Assembly (NCBI GenBank): GCA_900617975.1
Contig: UZAE01000420.1
Span: 1-23,811 of the forward strand
From: Rodentolepis nana
Taxonomy: Eukaryota; Platyhelminthes; Cestoda; Cyclophyllidea; Hymenolepididae
DNA: 23,811 bases
Direction: 5' to 3'
Shown here: positions 10,901-21,000 of the stretch, one piece after another
How the letters are laid out: the number at the start of each line of letters is the position of its first letter
Position numbering within the stretch: position 1 is the first letter of the stretch
Program-made: the position numbers and the translations under genes
Notes under the pieces: generated by a model
Database searches by the model: none
Told to the model about the DNA's origin: nothing
The model's input: the letters and a program-made list of their open reading frames with translations, nothing else

Positions 10901-12758
10901 CAAATTAAAAAGCTTTTTTACTAAGAAAATGCATACATTACCTAGAATAAAGAACAATAAAAAAACAAGAAATGTGCTTATTTCTGTTCGATTATTACAA
11001 ATAAACTGTTAAAACAATGACAACCGCACATTTAGTTATCAAAAAGAAACACGGGCTCAATTAGTCTTTCATTTATAAACATGAAGGGGCTGATGGATGG
11101 GATTAAGCTGTTCAAAGCCTCTGTGCAGCATTAAAAACTGATAAAATCAGAGTTAGCATTAAGAAAGCTTGATCCAAAATAAATCCTGCAAAAGTTATCT
11201 TCCCGTAAAGAACATGAGGCACAGAAAGTGCATATCACGGAAAGAACATAAGTCGAAAATTTGTGGGCTTAAAAGCCAGAGAAGAAAACACCCCGAGTTA
11301 ATTACAATGCACACCTTTTATAATCGACACGTGAGAAATCAAATAGACGAAAATATATGGCCATCTAGTACTGGGAAAACGGATTGACTAATGCCCTGAA
11401 AGTGCTTTAGCAAAAGATCCGAGGTTGAAAGACAACACGTTCTGACTAAAAAACTCGGCCATTCAGTTAATATATTAAGCCGAAATATTTTAAAATAAAG
11501 CAAAATCCAGTTACAGGTAAAGACACTTAGCCGTATTATGGTTTCGAATTAGCATAAGTAATATTCGAATGTCGAATTAAGTGATAAGAATAAATGAACA
11601 AGCTAAACATTTCGCTGCTTATTGAAAAACCAGCAGTACCTAATAATCATATAATTCTCGAAACCATAAAAAGAAGTGCTTGATGATGCGTTCTGAAAAG
11701 CTTAAGAAAATCAAGGCCTTATTTTAAAAAATCCGTAAAATATAATAAGAAGCTGAAAATTGACACGAACCTGGTTAAGCAAACGAGAAGCAGCTTCAAG
11801 GCCAAGTTCTGATGGAATAACAGGATTCGGAGAAGCCTTTTTCCCACCCTCCGTAGCATTACAGGCTTCTGCAGTGTAAACCAGTTTCTCCTTTGTCATC
11901 GCCCAGAGAACAATACCGAAACCTGAACTGCCACCAGCAAATTCACGCTAGAAAAAAAACAACTCTACTTACATAAAATCAGTAGAACAAAGAATAAAAA
12001 CATTGAAAACACAAACAGAAATGAATACCTTTCGTTGATCAAGAGTTATATAAACATCACTGAGAAATGTATTAAGAAGTTCTTTAGCGCCAATCATAAC
12101 CTGAGAAGCAAAAGCAGGGCTAACTCTGCAAGTCCAAGCAACGCCACGAATTCTAAGAGAGAAGATTGACTACAGAATCTGCATAAACATACCTGTACAC
12201 CTTGTCTACCTTTATTAACTGAAGAGGAGAAAGAAAGAGAGCAGGTTTTGATGTGAAGACAACCTGCCCACCCCCCTTTGGAGGAACGCCTCGCTTGACA
12301 ATATTCAATGAAAGGGCGCCCTTGGAAGCTTCAGGTAGAAGATTCTTCAAGAACGGAATCCAACTTTGCGCTATCACATCAACAGATGGATCAATACTAT
12401 TATTAGTGACACCGTTCAGAGTTAAATGAAGAGGAGACTTAGTGAAGGAGCAAAGGAGAAATAGAGGCTCGAGATAATATCCCAAGCCACGCTTGGCAGA
12501 GCATTTGAATACCACTTCTCCTCCAATAAGTGTACCAGGCGAAAAGTAAACATTGCAACCGGTATCATTAATTCGAACTATTGCACCGTTGCTTATTTCA
12601 TTGATGAGTTTCAATAAATCCACTTCCTCAGAAGTAACTCCTGGATTTTTGCTTTTACTCCGAATGTTTTTAATGCGAATTGGTTTGTACGTTAATACAG
12701 ACAAAACTATTTTCTGTCTAAATCCAACAGCTCCGTCCTCATACACAACGCAAGACAT
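7901..12758 (-). CDS. RCL1: RNA 3'-terminal phosphate cyclase-like protein, pre-rRNA processing (complete, 5 exons)
   Basis: Exons, 5' to 3': 12758-12193, 12152-12029, 11947-11771, 9535-9383, 8122-7901. Together they give 1242 nt and 413 aa, with GT/AG at every junction and phases that agree. Family motifs are in order: GLGYYLEPL (91-99), NGVTNNSIDPSVDV (115-128), RGVPPKGGGQVVF (156-168), IRGVAWTCRVSP after the first junction, LGGCVDES at the start of exon 4, and a C-terminal TCFGSGIKN. The last matches the TCVGIGFSN end of animal RCL1. RCL1 is a nucleolar, catalytically dead relative of RNA cyclase. It acts with Bms1 in the small-subunit processome and is needed for early 18S pre-rRNA cleavages. 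The start is the first ATG after an in-frame stretch without any ATG, and aligns with the family N-terminus. Introns are 40, 81, 2235 and 1260 nt. The exon 3 donor CAG/GTTCGT is weak. The protein is longer than the usual 370 or so aa because of an acidic/polar insert in the last exon. Confidence 0.93.
10551..10600 (-). repeat. tRNA-like head of a degenerate SINE inside RCL1 intron 3
   Basis: On the minus strand a perfect box A, TGGCGCAGTGG (10600-10590), is followed by a box B-like GGTCTCGATCTC (10562-10551) at roughly tRNA spacing. The 5' flank 'GATGGTGGCGCAGTGGTTA' looks like the first half of a tRNA, but no full cloverleaf follows, so a tRNA-derived SINE fragment is more likely than a tRNA gene. 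Further 3' on that strand is a simple repeat of TTAAC/TAAC units (about 10524-10545). Ends are not defined. Confidence 0.4.
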
Positions 12759-12802
12759 ACCCACGCTACAGCAGACTAAGTTCTGAGCAAAGCAGAGAGC
12801 GC

Positions 12803-12806
12803 ACTG
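12803..12806 (-). promoter_or_regulatory. 3' splice acceptor 45 nt upstream of the RCL1 start
   Basis: Minus strand reads a T-rich tract 'ttttgtgtccttccag' ending at 12804, so a leader exon would begin at 12803, 45 nt before the ATG. No convincing upstream exon or donor is visible before the divergent CCDC113 gene. This may be a spliced-leader trans-splice acceptor, known in flatworms, or a cis acceptor for an unseen 5' UTR exon. Confidence 0.4.
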
Positions 12807-13048
12807 GAAGGACACAAAATTAATAAATTAAAACAATTATATAATTTTATTATTTAAAAATGATGTAAAACAAAGAAAATATTTTTAATTAACTTATTAA
12901 TAAATATTTAAAAATATATGACATATTATTTAATTTTAATTCTAGTTTAACTTTAAATATTTCCTTTAAAAATTAACAATTTTGTACTAAATTTAGACAA
13001 ATTGTAATGGTAACTGACTCGCAGATTAAATATATGTTGTTATTTTAG
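12804..13048. promoter_or_regulatory. Shared AT-rich divergent promoter region, RCL1 / CCDC113
   Basis: This interval lies between the two putative leader acceptors of head-to-head genes whose start codons are 329 bp apart. It is extremely AT-rich, with many TTAAT and TATTTAA strings, and has no ORF. Promoters of both genes must lie here or within the leaders unless distal 5' exons exist. Compact divergent pairs often share a promoter; co-regulation is inferred only. Confidence 0.5.
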
Positions 13049-13049
13049 G
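13046..13049 (+). promoter_or_regulatory. 3' splice acceptor 39 nt upstream of the CCDC113 start
   Basis: 'tatatgttgttattttag' ends at 13048, leaving a 39 nt leader before the ATG at 13088. No matching donor or upstream exon is seen. It mirrors the acceptor upstream of RCL1 on the other strand, so trans-splicing of a spliced leader is plausible. Confidence 0.35.
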
Positions 13050-13064
13050 GCATTTGGTGGTTAC

Positions 13065-13157
13065 ATGAAATTGCCCAATTTTTTAAAATGGCTGATGACC
13101 GGAGTAAATTCGAGTTCATGTTCGAAGATTATAGTGAAAGTCAACTGCGATCGCTAG
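13065..13157 (+). other. Out-of-frame upstream ORF overlapping the CCDC113 start
   Basis: An ATG at 13065 in the putative 39 nt leader opens a 30-codon frame (+2 relative to CCDC113). It passes the true start at 13088 and ends at TAG 13155-13157. If the leader begins at 13049 this uORF would be read first and could lower CCDC113 translation. Transcription starting after 13067 would avoid it. Confidence 0.3.
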
Positions 13158-14473
13158 TAGAAGAGACATCGTAAATTAAAATAGATTTATTTGCAAAATA
13201 TCAGTAAGACTGTAAATGAATTAGAGTTCGAAAATTTTGTTTTTGACCACTATGTAAAGCGATTAAACATCGTAATGGAAATACAAGAAAATCGTAAGGA
13301 AATGTTAGACTTTATTGTCTTTTAAGCTGTTCCTGTCATTGGTCGTAGTCGGTCTCGTGCGAGATTTGCTGCAATGGACAGATCGATTCGTTTGAGTCCC
13401 GAAAAAAAATGCCAAATAGCGAAGTCAGAAATTGAAAGTTTGTTACTGGAAATTGAGTCAATGGAGAAAAACGCCGAGTCAGTGTTAGATGATTATCAAG
13501 TAAGATCTGCTTCATTAATCAATATACATGATGCAAATAGGTACTTTGTGATGAGGCTGAAATGCAACTAAAACATAGTCAAAAAATTGAACGCGATTAC
13601 ATAAAATTAATAGAAAAACAAACCGTCAGAGCTCAAAATGACATTACTGCTGAAAAGTTATCTCGCTTCTTAGAGGAAGTTCTAAAAGCCCAAGTTTCAA
13701 TTTTAAAATTTTAATAATGGACCTCTTTCACAGGATACCCTAGTTGAAAGACTTCGTTTAAACAATTCGACATTGCGTTCTCGGCGTAAGAAGTTGCTTA
13801 CCGAACTAAAACAAACGGAAGAGATTGGTGAAGTCCTGCATGAAGTCGATTTTGAACAACTCAAAATTGAAAATGCTCAATTCCTGGAAATTATTGACAC
13901 TAAAAATCAAGAACTAGTGCGCCTAAAGTTAACTGCTGGAAGAATAACTCAAGCATTGAACTCCGTAAAAGTAGAGACGTTAAATCGTTAAGCTAGTCCC
14001 CTTTTCTAGAGAAAATTAGCTCAAATTAGTCAAGAATCATCAAAGACTTTAGTGGAAATAAAAAGCCGCGAAGAACAGATTTCCAAAACTAACCTAGAAA
14101 TCGAACAAGTTGAAAAGGTAGTCTCGAACTTACACCACTTATTACATGCCTTCATTGATTTTGAGTTATTAGGAAAAGCTTAAAATTGAAGTTCTGATCG
14201 AACAATTAAAGAAATTGGCGAAAGAGTACAAAGTTCCTACTGTGATGGATTATGTTAACACAGTTCAGGAAATGAGATTACTTAAAAGGAGCGAGAAATT
14301 ACAAAATCGAAAATTTTCTCTTGCTAAAGTATGATAAGAACCACTAAAAGAGGATCCGTTTAAAAATAGCTTCATAAGTTATGCAAGCTGTTTGATTCTT
14401 TCAGACGAATCTTGAAAGAAGTCGACGAATATGGCACCAACTTCGGAAATCAACACCCATTCGGCCTCTTTGA
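13088..14473 (+). CDS. CCDC113: Coiled-coil ciliary protein CCDC113/CFAP263 (complete, 8 exons)
   Basis: Exons: 13088-13170, 13205-13293, 13327-13499, 13541-13693, 13734-13970, 14010-14117, 14173-14328, 14405-14473. Total 1068 nt, 355 aa, close to the roughly 377 aa of vertebrate CCDC113. The N-terminal part has the family's SQLRSLVEE helix (from about residue 18). An arginine-serine hinge RSRSRARF (64-71) precedes MDR. The signature coiled coil of the CCDC113/CCDC96 (DUF4201) domain follows: RLRLNNSTL, then LHEVDFEQLKIENAQFLE (about 201-218), NQELVRLKLTAG, and YKVPTVMDYV near the C-terminus. The short last exon (TNLERSRRIWHQLRK...) corresponds to the family's C-terminal helix. The family acts in motile cilia with CCDC96/CFAP184, near the radial spoke 3 / dynein regulatory complex region of the axoneme. 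Almost all introns are 33-41 nt (two are 55 and 76). The exon 4 donor CAA/GTTTCA is weak but gives the right phase. Confidence 0.92.
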
Positions 14474-15022
14474 CTGCTAAATCAAAAAATATAACCTTAG
14501 AAGTATCATAGTGTTCATTTTCACTTCGTTCTAAGCAATAAACTTCTCGATTAGGGAGGCACACTCGTGAGAAGTCCGGGTTTTACCGTCCCGCTTGTAA
14601 TGATAGGCATTAATCAATGCGTCCAAACATCATTGACACAAGATTTGCATTGATGGATTACCACATCGTTGTCGACGCAATAAAGTGATCTATTACCCTT
14701 ATTGATTTTAAGAGATAAGTTCACAACTAGTTATTTCACTATTGACCATTGAATTCAATTAATTTAATTAAATAATAGGAGCAAGTTGGTTTCGAACTAA
14801 AATAGCTTTGCAACAAAGCAGCAACATAATTGTTCATTTAGTTTGAATGAACTTAACAAAATTTATATAGAGAAGTACCATAGATGAATAAATACAAATG
14901 CACGTAAATAAGCCAGGATATGGATTTTCCAGAATAGTCAAATTAAATTAAATCGAGCAGTACTGAATTCACAAAACACCAATCGGTGTTAAAACCAACA
15001 TATCCCCTATTCATATCACAGT
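14474..15022. other. Convergent intergenic region CCDC113 / COG1
   Basis: About 0.6 kb separates the two stop codons, with a poly(A) signal for each gene (14679-14684 plus, 15028-15023 minus). The signals lie so that the two 3' UTRs need not overlap. A minus-strand frame of 61 codons at 14379-14564 overlaps the last CCDC113 exon and is not considered a gene. Nothing else recognised. Confidence 0.6.
14679..14684 (+). terminator. Poly(A) signal AATAAA, probably CCDC113
   Basis: Canonical AATAAA 206 nt beyond the CCDC113 stop codon and before the convergent COG1 3' end. It is the first plus-strand canonical hexamer seen after the stop. Confidence 0.5.
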
Positions 15023-15028
15023 TTTATT
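15023..15028 (-). terminator. Poly(A) signal AATAAA of COG1
   Basis: Plus-strand 'tttatt' inside 'gttttattta' reads AATAAA on the minus strand, 62 nt past the COG1 stop at 15092-15090. Confidence 0.6.
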
Positions 15029-15089
15029 TAAATAGAAAAAAGTAAGAAAACATGGAAGTAAGGGAAGATAGTGCATAGAAGGCAAGATC

Positions 15090-18000
15090 TCAAGTGAAGG
15101 AAAGTCCACTAAACCATGAAAAATCAGTGACAGAATTGCGTGAAGTTGTCAGATCCTTCGGTTTCTAAATTGGTAAAAGAACACAAGAATATAATAAAAG
15201 TTTCGAAAATTGCAAATTTAAAGCCCTTTAAGGAGAAACACACCTCTTGAACAGGTGGTTGTGATCTCGCTTTAACCACTGGGATAACATGGGGTGGGGG
15301 TCGAACCTGAGAGAGTGAGAAGGGGAGAAGTCCAAAGACAGCGGATTTCGTCTTTTCCACCCCAATATCGGCAGTCTTTTCTTTGCCATCTAAAACTTTT
15401 GACGATGGAGTTAGAGGAAGAAAAGTGAGGTTAGACAAATCATCCACCTTTCCTGAATACTCATCAGGGCTGATTGTTGACGAATGTATAGGCAAAAGAG
15501 AGGCGTATAGCGAGGCAGTTGATCTAACAGCTTGTCCAATACTAACATTCAAACGTTCCGAAGCCATTTCCAGATCAAATGGATCTATAGCACTTTCAAG
15601 GCGTTTCAATAGGTCTTGGCCCATCACCGACACACTCGCCACAGTAATGAAATCCGTTGTTGTAGAATTCGGAAGTTTTTCAGCACTGACAAATGGGGAA
15701 ACTAGTAATCGAAAGATGAAACGAACATCAAAAAGGAGTTGAAAAGCCTGCGATTGGGAGAGGGTTTCAGCTTGAACTAATCGATTGTAAACAGTGAGAA
15801 AACTGTTTGCAAGCCGTAAACCAAATTCTTCGCCTAGAGTTCCACTGAAAGATAGAGCAATATATTATAAAAATAAACTAGAACCCTGAGGTCTGGATTC
15901 CAAGAGCATCTTAAATATATACTAACCGCGGGAGAACGTGGACACTCAGGTTCGTCAGATTTCGAGCGAGGCTCAAAAGGGCCTCTTGAAGTGGGAAGGA
16001 TGGATGGGAAGGAACTTTCAAACTAACACCAGCCAAAGGCAAATCGGATTCTGTTGTAGGATTTAGCTTGATTTCAGTCCATTGCTAAAAGTAAGGATGG
16101 CAATTAGTCAAGTAGAAACATGAGTATACATATTGATAACTAACCTGTGAATGTATAAAGTTCTAGCTTGTAACTGACTTATGTTCCTAACTTTTACTGC
16201 ATATTTGCAACTTGTTTAGTTTAATACATACTCTATTCTCCAGTGTTCGATTCTATTAAACTTGATAAATTCGGTCTATTTCATATTCAAATTACCACCC
16301 AATGCATCTAATTCCCAATTGCTATTGGTTCGACACTTAACTCTGTGGAAAATCCCTCACTCTGCTAAGCCTTCCATTAATTAGAAATAAACCTCTCGGT
16401 TGAACGTCTATGGCGCTAAATGTACACGAATGGGTATCAATTTTGCCACCTTTGACTTGGTAGATGTACATTTTGACCCTAATTGTAATATTTGAAATGG
16501 TCGAATCATGTAAGTCTTCAATAAGATGTACGTACCGAAGTTATACTGACTAACTTCGCGTCACCACTACCGACAACATTGTTCGAATTTTGAAAAATAG
16601 AAGAGAGTGTATTAAACAACTCATTAAGCACGGGAGATTCCACTGTAGCACGAAGAACAGCAGCAAGACTCAAACGTGCAGCAATTGAACGAAGCTGTCG
16701 GCTACTGTTTATCCAAGCTTGACGCAATTTAGCCACATCCATCCATGGTGCGAATCTGTTAAATATAAATGAGTCAATGAAGTGAACCTAATGAATGGCA
16801 TAGCCTAGGTAGTTCCTTATAAACAACCGCTGACTACCCGTCCTGATTGACGTTGGCCTATAAAGGAATACGGATAGTCACAAACATGGACCATAACCCC
16901 ATTCCTTTATCAGAATCAGTTGCTGATTGCACCTAGTTAAAAATAATGCATTTGATAGAAAGTCAGTTCAAATATTTATGGCACTGGGAGCGTGACAGAC
17001 CTACCTCCACGTGGTACACCCTGAGCAACGTATACCCACACGGCAAAAATTTATAAACCGGCAGTTGACTTCCAGCCACCATAACCCGGGTTGTATATCA
17101 TATTTGTCCACTTCCACAGTACACACCTTACTTATTTAAATACCTTTGTATCTAGCTGTCTCTTTTGTAACTGTGAACCACTCTTCTGTTCCACCTCTCG
17201 ACTTTCTGTGGCTTTGATGTTCCTCAACTCTGTGAAGCCCAGAATCAACTAACGGGCTAGTGATAACTAACACAAAGTCTGCCATTTGATATAAATTATT
17301 ATTTATGGAACCATTCAACGAAACCGCAGGAAACATCCCTCACACATTTGGAAATTGATTTTTGAATTTCTGAACTCCTATCTGAACATCCATTACTTAA
17401 GCAAATATTGCTACAGCCCTTGACTAGCCTAGCAGATATAATTTCATACAAGTATGTTTCTTAAAGCAACAGTGGGTTCCTGAAGTCTAAGTTGTTGTAG
17501 TTTTATAAGAGACAACCTGGTGATATAAAGATTCCCAATAAAGTACTTTAACCACAACTGAAAGAGGACATCTGAAAACTACCATCAAGAAACTCATTGA
17601 CCATCTTATTAGAACGCACTGAAGTAAAGTAGTCACCCAGAAAACAACATGGGTAATTGATTTATGCATAAAAGCAAAAAGATCAATTAATGACAAGACA
17701 AATGAAATTAATTAGTATTCTTACGGAGAGCTCGTCTCTTCTTCAGCCAGTATTCTCGCAGTTGCTGTGACGACAGTTGCCCCTAGAGCAGGATAGACAT
17801 CAAGGAGGCAGAAACAAGCTCGAGCCACACAGAAGATTCCATGCGCTGAAGTGTTGAACTTTTCTCCATCGTAGACTCGTTGTGCCAAATTGGTGAAACG
17901 AGTGATAAGATCCTCGATAGAGGAAAGCAGAACTTTCCAGGTTGCAACGTCTTCTGAGGCCGCAGTTGCGACAATTTCACAGACTCGATTGTTGCAATTA

Positions 18001-21000
18001 CTGCATATTCTGGAGTAAGTCAACAGATGCTAGTTGAATTTATTGTTGTTAACTTAACTAGCTTCGAACAAATTTAGAATAAAAATCAGCATTTCAAAGA
18101 CAATTTCTTCTTGAGCAACGAAGCTCTCTACTATTTTCAATTGGACAGTACCTAACTACTAACAGCTATCAGACTTGAAAGAACCAATGAAAGAAATCCC
18201 ATATGTAAAGCTATTGGTCTCACTATGAGACACCAGAATTTAAAAACTATGCATTCATCTGTGCTAGTTGCGTTTTAGGAGAGATTTAAAAATGTTTCTT
18301 TTGACAACAGCAAGTATCATGGTAAGATTTTATCCCACCCCCCCTCTCCTGCAAGTATCTCCCATGATTTTTGATAACAGCATTACTTACTCCTTCAATC
18401 TAGGGGTGACAAGTTTTCTCTTCCTGTTGAGTTCTTGTCGATTTGAGGAGACTGTGGTTTCTCTATCTCCCTCGACATTATGTTGAGTACCACTTCGAGA
18501 ATCGAATGCCGAATAGGTGAATGCAGCACTCTCAAGTAAACGATCAAGACGCCATCTCAGTGGGCCAGGTAGTTGGTGTTGGCTCAACTCATATTTTTTC
18601 TGAGTTTTAAGAAGAAAATATTCATTTAATACCACAATAATCAATAATCAAGTAAATAAATTTTAAGATAGCTTACATCGTTATTGATCGCAGTGCGAGA
18701 ATCATTTGGCATTGGCGAGTAATTAGAAGGAAGAAGAAGATCGCGTCGACCAATCAGGCAAGCAAAATAGACAAATCCCAAATCTTTTGGTGACACATCT
18801 AACAACTGATCAAGTGGGATATCGGAAATTTGGCCACTTGATCCAACCTGACTTCGAGATAAAGCAGTCTGATTAGAAGAAAGCTGGCTCTGTGACCAGA
18901 CAAACGACACGAGATCCCGTTCATCGTCGTCTACCGACTAAATCAAAATTTTCAAGATCGTGTTTATACATCTAGCCATTAAAATGACAAAAATAGTACT
19001 TATATGTTCTAAAAATGAACTTAAAACATGACTGGACTGCGGGCACTACACGAAGCGGCCAATTACCACTCTAAATGGAGGTCATAAATATTTGTAATAA
19101 AGTTGCAGACTCACGACTGTTTGCGAATTTTTTGACCCCGACTCATCGATAGACTTAGCTAGTGAGAGCAGTGATGTCTCGAATTCTGTAAACACATTAT
19201 TAAGAGTAGATTTCAGGAGGACCTGTTTTGAAAATAGACAGATATTCAATTAACACTTTGGCCAATTTTAAGAGAGGCTACAAAATGACTACCTCAAGAT
19301 GTTTAAGGAACGGAGACCGGAAGAGGTCAGTCCAGAGATCAACAGGATGTCCAATTATATTCCCGAAGGAATTGCAAGCAGATAGCTTATTTAGAAGAGC
19401 ACGTCTTGTTTCCACAAGGTCTCCAAGATCAAGGAGATGCGATGAAAGAACAGAGGAAAGATGATTTTGGCAAAAAGATTGTGTGCTGAAATAATAACAA
19501 ACGGAAAATGATGTAAACCTATCCATTCCCAAACCAAACGGAAGAAAATATACTGCAACTTCAATTCGGGAACAGAAAGGCAAAATCTAAATGACTCTGA
19601 TTTGGATCCACCATTCTTGTGTTTACTAGTATTGACCAATGTGTTTTTTGTAAAGTCAAAGCATTGCACGTTCACTGTCGCAACCGATGAATGAAGTTGA
19701 GATTATAAACTGAGACTTTCTCTTCAAACTCCCTTAGGAATTTTTCCCATGCACATCAGTATTAAGGAATCCCCTTGAGAGAAATTCGAGGTTGGATCAA
19801 GACCTCAGATATCACAGACAATGGGGGGGTACTATTGTGCCACAAAGATACGTTTAACTTACGACTGCCACCAATTCATGAAATGTTCCAACAGCACGTC
19901 ATTTTCCAAGGCAACAGCTCGAATACCGCTCGGTGAAGTTCCAAAGATCTCTTCTGATGGTTGCAATTGACTATGGGAGAATGATGGAGATTTGGATTGA
20001 CGTGTATGTGCCGGTGCCATGGTTATATGGTATTTCGCCACATTGTCAGGCAAATGCTCAAAAAGATTCTCTCCACTAAACCAAGTGGCTTCTAGAAATA
20101 TTTAAAAATTGATCTTTTAGTGTATCTTTACCAAAGGACCGTTTCAAACTTTGGCCATTGGCCATAGTAGGGTCTAGATAAATCGGCGTGAGGTCACAAA
20201 CTACGAAATAGAGCTAATTAAATATTAGGGTCAAAACGTTATGGATATAACCCCACTAATGAATTTGGGGGTCAAATCATGAAATTTGAGCATTAGGAAT
20301 TTGCAAGTTAGACAAAATAGACAATGCACCACTTCCATAATTTAAACCTCGGCTTTCTTGCTAGGTATTTAGAAAAAGTAAAAGAGGAAAGTAGATTCAA
20401 TTGTTTGCACATTGAGCAGGAACACAAAAAAAACGTTGGTATGCCCTGATGGGAGAATATCAGGTGAAGGCCATTAGCGGTGGTACCAGTTGTAACAGAC
20501 GTAATGTGCACAAACTCAGGTCACAAGAAATATGAGACCACAAAGATAAGAGCTGTCTTGGGTGGATCCAGTAAGAAAAAGATCAGTGTAACACTAAATT
20601 TTTCTTTAAGAACGCATGAGATTATGATGTTAAGGAAGTACAGTCGCGCCTGAATTTCGCACATCCACATATGGCGTTGTTTAAATTGTGGAAAAAATTG
20701 ACTTATCAAGACTGAGTTTCTGGGGTTACTTGCAATTATATCCCACAATGATCCAGAGCTTGAGGCGGAAAATGAGCATCGGTTAGGCAAATTCCAGTCA
20801 CACGAACCAAGAAATTTTGAAGACTTGATCATGGTGAAGCTCCAATGAGTTCTGGGGGAGGGGCGATACGAGTACAACAGCCTTCTTCGTGTCCCCTTAG
20901 GCGGCATATTTCATTTGTCTGATAATCAGGAGTTCGGGAACGACTGTTGCTGAGACACTTAGGCTGGGAAACAAGTGCCGCTGGAAAGACTTTAAACATG

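Noticed and set aside
12553..12786. Plus-strand ORF of 77 codons
   Set aside because: Antisense shadow of RCL1 exon 1, which is strongly supported by family motifs.
14379..14564. Minus-strand ORF of 61 codons between CCDC113 and COG1
   Set aside because: Overlaps the final CCDC113 exon, has no motif, and lies beyond the COG1 stop and poly(A) signal.
15383..15742. Plus-strand ORF of 119 codons
   Set aside because: Antisense shadow of the 601 nt COG1 exon at 15844-15244.
17136..17336. Minus-strand ORF of 66 codons
   Set aside because: Also within a SINE-like repeat copy. The start region runs into the target-site duplication and unique intron sequence.
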